DNA of 11,318 bases, taken from an uncultured Campylobacter sp. Its GTDB lineage: Bacteria > Campylobacterota > Campylobacteria > Campylobacterales > Campylobacteraceae. Of this stretch, positions 7,047-11,318 are shown one piece after another. The translations under genes and the position numbers were made by a program. Position 1 is the stretch's first letter. Every line of letters begins with the position of its first letter. The notes beneath the pieces are model-generated. The model had not been told where the DNA came from. It did no database searches and was given only the letters and a program-made list of their open reading frames with translations. The DNA is taken from positions 1 to 11,318 of the forward strand of contig NZ_CALACG010000026.1 in assembly GCF_937890585.1 (NCBI RefSeq), written 5' to 3'.

Positions 7047-7147
7047 CTCTTTTTAAATTTCTGCTATATATCAAAATTTAACTTTCAAGCAACATCTCAA
7101 AATAAAAAATAAAGTATTAAAAATTAGTGAAGAATTAAGCAGTAAAA

Positions 7148-7171
7148 ATGTGTGCTATCTCTAGCACACAT
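7148..7171 (-). terminator. Terminator of the permease/creatininase operon
   Basis: ATGTGTGCTA (7148-7157) and TAGCACACAT (7162-7171) form a perfect 10-base stem with a 4-base loop. Read on the minus strand it lies 5 bases past the creatininase stop and runs directly into TTTTTA, the expected U tract. It faces the atpB terminator; about 100 bases of AT-rich DNA between them (7047-7147) hold nothing I can identify. Confidence 0.82.
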
Positions 7172-7175
7172 AAAT

Positions 7176-7949
7176 TTATTTTCTGTGGTCGTATTTCCAG
7201 CCCATTTTTTCAAGCTTTTCAACGATCTCGACAACGTAGTCAGTCACACAATCAAGCATCTTTTGACCTTTTTCTAGGCTAGCTTTTGTGCTATCTCCAG
7301 TAGCACCTGTCTCTGTTACCTCTTTGATATCCCAGATGATGGTGCTAAACTCGCCAAAACCGATGACATCGTGAGGCACTTGTGACTTTGCATATTCTAA
7401 ATTTACAAGCTCAGGCTTAACCGCCATAGTTATAGAAGTCTCGCCCTCTCCGCCGTGACCAAGTCCGTCCCAGACATCAAATGTACCTTTTAGTCTAGCT
7501 CCTGTGATGTTCCACCAAGCAGGAATAAAGACCAAAACAGCGTCTTTATGTCTATCTTTTACCTTTCTAGCAGCGATCTCAAGGGCAGGGATGTTGCCGT
7601 CGTGGCCATTTAGGATGATGATGTGTTTTATGCCGTTATTTATAAGGCTCTCAAAAATGTCTTCAGCGATCGCTATCGTGGTTTCAAATCTAAGAGTTAC
7701 TGACATAGGAAACTGGTTGTAGTGGATAGAAGTACCAAAAGGTACGCCTGGCACAACGATAGTCTTTCCAAGTCTTAGAGCTGCTCTTTTTGCGATCTCT
7801 TCAGGCACAAAAAGATCAGGGCCAAGTGGCAGGTGCCAGCCGTGGCTCTCGCAGCTACCAAAGGTTGTGATAGCGCTATCTATCTCGTGCGCTTCAAATT
7901 TTTGCTTTAGCTCTCTTGCGCTAAATTCGTTCAAAACTACCTTTTTCAT
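7176..7949 (-). CDS. Creatininase-family amidohydrolase
   Basis: This 257-residue protein belongs to the creatininase family of metal-dependent amide hydrolases. Likely metal ligands are Glu34 and His36 in GSCESHGWHLPLGPD (31-45), Asp45, His116 in NGHDGN (114-119), and the acidic HGGEGETS motif (165-172). Length is close to creatininase itself (about 260). The family includes creatininase, archaeal formamidopyrimidine deformylase ArfB and the mycofactocin peptidase MftE, so the substrate is open. The usual ExHG-P-HLPLGTD pattern here reads ESHGWHLPLGPD, which suggests a separate subfamily. The start overlaps the permease stop (ATGA) and follows AAGGAG, so it is translated with the NCS1 permease; that makes a small imported cyclic amide or nucleobase derivative a reasonable guess. 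Creatinine cannot be assumed. Confidence 0.9.
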   Translation of the reverse strand: MKKVVLNEFSARELKQKFEAHEIDSAITTFGSCESHGWHLPLGPDLFVPEEIAKRAALRLGKTIVVPGVPFGTSIHYNQFPMSVTLRFETTIAIAEDIFESLINNGIKHIIILNGHDGNIPALEIAARKVKDRHKDAVLVFIPAWWNITGARLKGTFDVWDGLGHGGEGETSITMAVKPELVNLEYAKSQVPHDVIGFGEFSTIIWDIKEVTETGATGDSTKASLEKGQKMLDCVTDYVVEIVEKLEKMGWKYDHRK

Positions 7950-9328
7950 CTCATCTCCTTGTTAAAAATTTTATAAAATATCGGATAGATAATAATCGTA
8001 ATAACTAACGCTACAAGACCTGATGGTAGGTCAAATGGAAGTGGCAAATAGTACTGGAAGATAAATCCAAGCAAAGCGCCTATGACAAATGAAATAACGC
8101 CAGCCATGTGATAGTCTGGTTCGCTATTAAATTTAGCGATGTCGTATTTTCCTTTTTTGATGATGTAATAATCAGCTATTAACGGACCAGCAAGAGGCGG
8201 GGCAAATGTACCAAGTATCGTGATGAACGACGCAAAAAACATTTGATAAAAGGCAAATGAGCCAAGCACAGTGCCTACTATGCCAGCGAGTAGTACTAAT
8301 TTTTTTCTATTTATGTTTAAATTTATGCTTGAGAGCACTGGACCAGTATATAGCGAGTTGCAGTAGAGCTCGGCGTTATTTGTGGTCCAAAGCGATGCTG
8401 TCCAAGCGATGACACCGATGATAGCTAAAAGGGCTGACTTTGTTAGCATCCACTCTACGTAGTTAAACTGACCAACACTTACCGCGCCGATGTAGCCAAC
8501 TATGTTTAAAAGAGGGTTTGTTAGTATAAAGCAAGCCACGACACCAGCGATGACAGCTTTTACTGATTTGTTAAATCTAAATAGATCAACGCCCATAACA
8601 GCTCCTGCTATCCAGCTACCAACAACAGCAGTGATCGCATTTCCAAGCCCAAGACCTTGTATATTTTTGGTCTTTTCTAAAAAGGCCGCAGCTCCGCCAC
8701 CCTCTGCTAACATCTCGTAGCCAACATAGACTGCGATGATCAAGATAACAGGGCTTATCGGGATCGCGATAGCCTCGATGGCTTTGATACCTACGTATGC
8801 TGTGATGGTAAAGATGATACCAAAGATAAAGCAAGCAAGAAAGACCTCAAGCGTGATCGGTGTGATATCTTTGTAGCCAAAATTTGCTGGGTCAAAGACG
8901 ATGACGCCACTTGGGTTGCCTATAAATGAACCCCAAATTTGACCGACCATGCCAGTGATGCTGGCGAACCAGCCAAGTGTTAGCAGTGCCATGATGATCA
9001 TTGGCAAATTTGCACCTTTTATGCCGTAAGAGTACCTAGAAACTAGAGCTAGGCTCATACCAGTTTTTTGAGCCATTATGCCAAGTAGCGCAGTGATGAT
9101 ACTTAGCGAGCCCATACCCAAAATGATCGCCCAAATGGCGGTTTGAGGTGAGACGCCAGGCTTTCCGCCAAAACCGGCTAGAACGCCACCTATGAAAAGT
9201 CCAGTAACGACGTAGCCAAAACCTACCCAGACCATTATCTGGTTAAATGTCGGGCGTCGCTCAGACATCGGAACTGGAGACAGCATGCGTTCGCCATCTT
9301 CTAAAACAACATTTTCTTTGTCGCTCAT
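7946..9328 (-). CDS. NCS1-family permease (cytosine/purine type, CodB-like)
   Basis: This is a 460-residue inner-membrane transporter with about 12 hydrophobic segments, a polar N-terminal tail of about 28 residues and the NCS1 opening ERRPTFNQIMVWVGFGYVVTGLFIGGVLAG (23-52). GWFASITGMVGQIWG (119-133) matches the conserved third-helix region. NCS1 proteins import cytosine, purines, hydantoins, allantoin or thiamine-like compounds with H+ or Na+. I place the start at 9328 (MSDKENVV): AAAGGAG sits 5 bases before it, whereas the in-frame ATG at 9343 would put that site inside the gene. It forms a tight operon with the creatininase-family gene downstream. CodB-like at family level; the cargo is unknown and no cytosine deaminase is present in the window. 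Confidence 0.92.
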   Translation of the reverse strand: MSDKENVVLEDGERMLSPVPMSERRPTFNQIMVWVGFGYVVTGLFIGGVLAGFGGKPGVSPQTAIWAIILGMGSLSIITALLGIMAQKTGMSLALVSRYSYGIKGANLPMIIMALLTLGWFASITGMVGQIWGSFIGNPSGVIVFDPANFGYKDITPITLEVFLACFIFGIIFTITAYVGIKAIEAIAIPISPVILIIAVYVGYEMLAEGGGAAAFLEKTKNIQGLGLGNAITAVVGSWIAGAVMGVDLFRFNKSVKAVIAGVVACFILTNPLLNIVGYIGAVSVGQFNYVEWMLTKSALLAIIGVIAWTASLWTTNNAELYCNSLYTGPVLSSINLNINRKKLVLLAGIVGTVLGSFAFYQMFFASFITILGTFAPPLAGPLIADYYIIKKGKYDIAKFNSEPDYHMAGVISFVIGALLGFIFQYYLPLPFDLPSGLVALVITIIIYPIFYKIFNKEMR

Positions 9329-9333
9329 ACAAG

Positions 9334-9340
9334 CTCCTTT
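9334..9340 (-). promoter_or_regulatory. Ribosome binding site fixing the permease start
   Basis: Minus-strand AAAGGAG followed by CTTGT and ATG at 9328. It lies between the two possible ATGs (9343 and 9328) and so favours the second. The same 15-base string AAGGAGCTTGTATGA also starts sodC (4814-4828). Confidence 0.85.
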
Positions 9341-9361
9341 CATAAAATTTTATATTTTTTT

Positions 9362-9367
9362 ATTATA
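9362..9367 (-). promoter_or_regulatory. sigma-70 -10 box of the permease operon
   Basis: A perfect TATAAT on the minus strand, 33 bases before the permease ATG at 9328. Start near 9355. The DNA beyond it (9368-9400) is very AT-rich; no -35 is clear. Confidence 0.65.
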
Positions 9368-9498
9368 GCTATATTATTTTTTTCTTACGAAAAATATTTA
9401 ATTTGTAATTTAAATTTTTATCATTAATGTTACGAATTGTTAGTGTTTTTAAATTTCCTTAAAAGCACTCCTTTAGATATTTTAAAAGAAAGTATCGC

Positions 9499-9504
9499 TA
9501 AAAT
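9499..9504 (+). promoter_or_regulatory. Candidate -10 box of gatB
   Basis: TAAAAT, 37 bases before the gatB ATG at 9542, is the best -10-like hexamer in the upstream region. The match is weak in such AT-rich sequence. If used, transcription would start near 9511, downstream of the alternative TTG at 9437, which would exclude the longer reading of gatB. Confidence 0.35.
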
Positions 9505-9529
9505 ACACACTAAAAATTTGCATAAATTT

Positions 9530-9534
9530 AAAGG
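9530..9534 (+). promoter_or_regulatory. Ribosome binding site fixing the gatB start
   Basis: AAAGG lies 7 bases before the ATG at 9542, where the conserved GatB N-terminus begins. No comparable site precedes the TTG at 9437. Confidence 0.75.
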
Positions 9535-9541
9535 TAAAAAT

Positions 9542-10963
9542 ATGTTTGAAGTCGTTATCGGTTTAGAAGTTCACACTCAGCTTAATACAAAAACTAAAAT
9601 TTTCTGCTCTTGTTCAACTAGCTTCGGCGATGAGGCAAACACTCACGTTTGCCCAACTTGCCTAGCACTTCCTGGAGCGCTACCTGTGCTAAACAAAGAG
9701 GCAGTCAAAAAAGCAATTAGTTTTGGCACAGCGATAAACGCTAAAATCAATAAAAAATCAGTCTTTAATAGAAAAAACTACTTCTACCCAGACCTTCCAA
9801 AGGCATATCAAATTTCACAGTTTGAGATACCTATCGTAGAAGGTGGCGAGCTCATCATCGACGTAAATGGCACTAAAAAACGCATCGGCGTAACAAGAGC
9901 GCACCTTGAAGAGGACGCTGGTAAAAATATCCACGAAGAAAATGAGAGCCTAGTTGATCTAAATAGAGCTGGCACGCCGCTTCTTGAGATAGTTAGCGAG
10001 CCAGACCTTAGAAGTAGCGACGAGGCGGTGGCTTATCTTAAAAAATTGCACTCGATCCTTCGCTTTTTAAACATCAGCGATGCAAATATGCAGGAAGGTA
10101 GCTTTCGCTGCGACGCAAACGTCTCTATCCGTCCAAAAGGCGACACAAAGCTTTACACAAGGGTTGAGATAAAAAACCTAAACTCATTTAAATTTATCCA
10201 AAAAGCGATCGACTACGAAGTAGAGCGCCAAAGTGCAGCTTGGGAAGATGGCAAATATGATGAAGAAGTCTATCAAGAGACAAGGCTGTTTGATACGACA
10301 AATTTAGTGACAAGGTCTATGCGTGGCAAAGAGGATAGCGCGGAGTATAGGTACTTTCCTGACCCTGACTTGCTGCCTGTTGAGGTGCCAGAAGAGATGT
10401 ATAACGAAGCGATCAAAATTCCAGAGCTTGCCGAGCAAAAGGTGGCAAGATACGTTAGCGAGCTAGGCGTAAAAGAGAGCGATGCCTTAAATTTAACTCA
10501 AAGCGTTGAGATGGCTAGATATTTTGAAGAGCTAATCGCTGCTGGAATTTCTCCAAAGCTTGCTACTACGTGGCTCATAGTTGAGCTTCTTGGCCGCTTA
10601 AATAACGGTGTAACGATCGAGACAAGCCCAGTTAGTAGCGCTAAGATGATAAATTTACTAAAACGCATAGAAGATGGCACGATAAGCGGCAAAGCTGCAA
10701 AAGAGGTGCTAGACTACCTTATGGAAAATGACGCGGACGTTGATAGCGTCATTGAAAAGCTTGGTTTAAAACAAGTGAGCGACGACTCGGCGATCGTTGC
10801 TATCATAGATCAAATTTTAGCTGCAAACGCCGATAAAGTAGAAGAGTATAAAAACGGCAAAGAGAAGATGTTTGGCTTCTTTGTCGGTCAGGTGATGAAA
10901 GAGGGTAAAGGTGCCTTTAACCCAGGCAAGGTCAATGAGCTTTTAAAGGCTAAAATAGGCTAA
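9542..10963 (+). CDS. gatB: GatB, Asp/Glu-tRNA(Asn/Gln) amidotransferase subunit B
   Basis: GatB is the tRNA-binding and kinase subunit of GatCAB, which turns Glu-tRNA(Gln) and/or Asp-tRNA(Asn) into the amidated forms in bacteria lacking the matching synthetases. The 473-residue protein opens with [21 protein letters not shown]; Glu9 and His11 belong to the conserved active-site motif. Cys22, Cys24, Cys37 and Cys40 (CxC...CPTC) look like a zinc site. [14 protein letters not shown] (82-95), HLEEDAGK (121-128) and [15 protein letters not shown] (141-155) are family hallmarks, as is [14 protein letters not shown] further on. The C-terminus is the helical YqeY-like tRNA-binding domain. The reading frame stays open upstream to a TTG at 9437, but the extra 35 residues lack GatB similarity. 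gatA and gatC are not here. gpsA follows after 12 bases. Confidence 0.98.
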   Translation: MFEVVIGLEVHTQLNTKTKIFCSCSTSFGDEANTHVCPTCLALPGALPVLNKEAVKKAISFGTAINAKINKKSVFNRKNYFYPDLPKAYQISQFEIPIVEGGELIIDVNGTKKRIGVTRAHLEEDAGKNIHEENESLVDLNRAGTPLLEIVSEPDLRSSDEAVAYLKKLHSILRFLNISDANMQEGSFRCDANVSIRPKGDTKLYTRVEIKNLNSFKFIQKAIDYEVERQSAAWEDGKYDEEVYQETRLFDTTNLVTRSMRGKEDSAEYRYFPDPDLLPVEVPEEMYNEAIKIPELAEQKVARYVSELGVKESDALNLTQSVEMARYFEELIAAGISPKLATTWLIVELLGRLNNGVTIETSPVSSAKMINLLKRIEDGTISGKAAKEVLDYLMENDADVDSVIEKLGLKQVSDDSAIVAIIDQILAANADKVEEYKNGKEKMFGFFVGQVMKEGKGAFNPGKVNELLKAKIG

Positions 10964-10975
10964 AAAAGGGCTAAA

Positions 10976-11318
10976 ATGAGCATAGCAGTCATCGGAGCTG
11001 GAAAGTGGGGCAGTGCGCTTTTTCACGCATTTATTGAGAATAACGAGTGCGTCATCAGCTCAAGAACGCCAAGAGAGATGCCAAATTTTGTAAGCTTAGA
11101 AGAGGCTTTGGAGTGCGAGTACCTAGTCTGCACTATCCCAACGCAAGCTACAAATTTATGGCTAAAGCAAAACTACAAAAACAAAGGTCAAAAGATCCTA
11201 GTCGCCAGCAAGGGCATAGACACGGCAAATCTTAAATTTCTAAATGAAATTTACGAAGACTTTGTTGATAGAGAAAATTTGGCCTTTCTTTCAGGACCGA
11301 CCTTTGCAAAAGAGATCA
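10976..11318 (+). CDS. gpsA: GpsA, glycerol-3-phosphate dehydrogenase, N-terminal part
   Basis: The reading frame opens with MSIAVIGAGKWGSALFHAFI and runs off the window after 114 complete codons. It is partial only because of the window edge. GAGKWG (7-12) is the Rossmann NAD(P)-binding loop; ASKGID (77-82) and LSGPTFAKEI (105-114) are GpsA signatures, the first holding the conserved lysine Lys79. The enzyme reduces dihydroxyacetone phosphate to sn-glycerol 3-phosphate, the backbone for phospholipids. AGGG (10967-10970) precedes the ATG, and the gene begins 12 bases after the gatB stop, so the two are probably co-transcribed. The gatB-gpsA order is also found in C. jejuni, as I recall it. 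Confidence 0.96.
   Translation, partial: MSIAVIGAGKWGSALFHAFIENNECVISSRTPREMPNFVSLEEALECEYLVCTIPTQATNLWLKQNYKNKGQKILVASKGIDTANLKFLNEIYEDFVDRENLAFLSGPTFAKEI

Noticed and set aside
7047..7147. Possible small RNA or tiny gene between the two facing terminators
   Set aside because: No promoter-like start paired with a separate terminator, no ribosome site with an open frame, and only low-complexity AT-rich sequence.
9379..9394. Small inverted repeat TTTTTC-TTAC-GAAAAA upstream of the permease promoter
   Set aside because: Six-base arms of mostly A and T in very AT-rich DNA are expected by chance; no matching second site.
9385..9436. Two direct copies of TTACGAA spaced 45 bases apart
   Set aside because: A 7-base AT-rich match within about 200 AT-rich bases is expected by chance, so it is not reported as an operator.
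9437..9541. TTG-initiated 35-residue extension of GatB
   Set aside because: No ribosome site at the TTG, no GatB similarity in the added residues, and the conserved N-terminus begins at the ATG at 9542.
11047..11235. 62-codon plus-strand open frame near the window end
   Set aside because: It overlaps gpsA out of frame; the gpsA frame has the Rossmann and GPTFAKEI motifs and is the real gene.
1..11318. CRISPR, tRNA/rRNA, insertion sequence, prophage or defence island
   Set aside because: No regular repeat-spacer pattern, cloverleaf, transposase, integrase or terminal inverted repeats seen; every gene fits a housekeeping, flagellar or metabolic family.

Overview
The window looks like a stretch of chromosome from a Campylobacter-type epsilonproteobacterium, most likely near C. 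concisus or its relatives (C. curvus, C. showae, C. rectus). The reasons are the AT-rich composition with TTA/AAA-heavy codon use, the flagellar order flgI-flgJ(short)-flgM-flgN-flgK, an atpB that stands alone instead of in an atp operon, gatB followed by gpsA, and promoters that show a good -10 box but no clear -35. The species is inferred from gene order and protein character; no search was run.

Region 1 (1-4758, + strand) is a late-rod/hook flagellar operon: flgI (P-ring), a short FlgJ rod-binding protein, flgM (anti-sigma-28), a FlgN-like chaperone and flgK (hook-filament junction). It ends in a DUF2400/TIGR02757 protein whose start overlaps the flgK stop. A near-consensus sigma-54 promoter precedes flgI and a good sigma-28 promoter precedes flgM. 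The operon is therefore fed by the middle-class flagellar sigma factor and, from flgM on, by the sigma factor that FlgM itself inhibits.

Region 2 (4759-7045, + strand) holds three separately promoted single genes: sodC (periplasmic Cu/Zn superoxide dismutase, with its own terminator), a YfcA-like TSUP/TauE-SafE membrane protein, and atpB (F0 subunit a, with its own terminator). All three have a TACAAT -10 box.

Region 3 (7148-9367, - strand) is a two-gene operon: an NCS1 (cytosine/purine-type) permease, then a creatininase-family amidohydrolase, joined by an ATGA overlap and closed by a hairpin facing atpB. The pairing suggests uptake and hydrolysis of a small cyclic amide or nucleobase-like compound; the substrate is not evident.

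Region 4 (9437-11318, + strand) is gatB (start best placed at 9542) followed 12 bases later by gpsA, which is cut by the window edge.

No rRNA, tRNA, CRISPR array, insertion sequence, prophage or defence module is visible. No gap exceeds 300 bases; the longest are 9329-9541 (divergent promoters) and 7017-7175 (two facing terminators with featureless AT-rich DNA between). I found no clearly new multi-gene system. The best second looks are the dispersed AAATTT hexamer, far commoner than base composition predicts, the DUF2400 protein tied to flgK, and the permease/creatininase pair.
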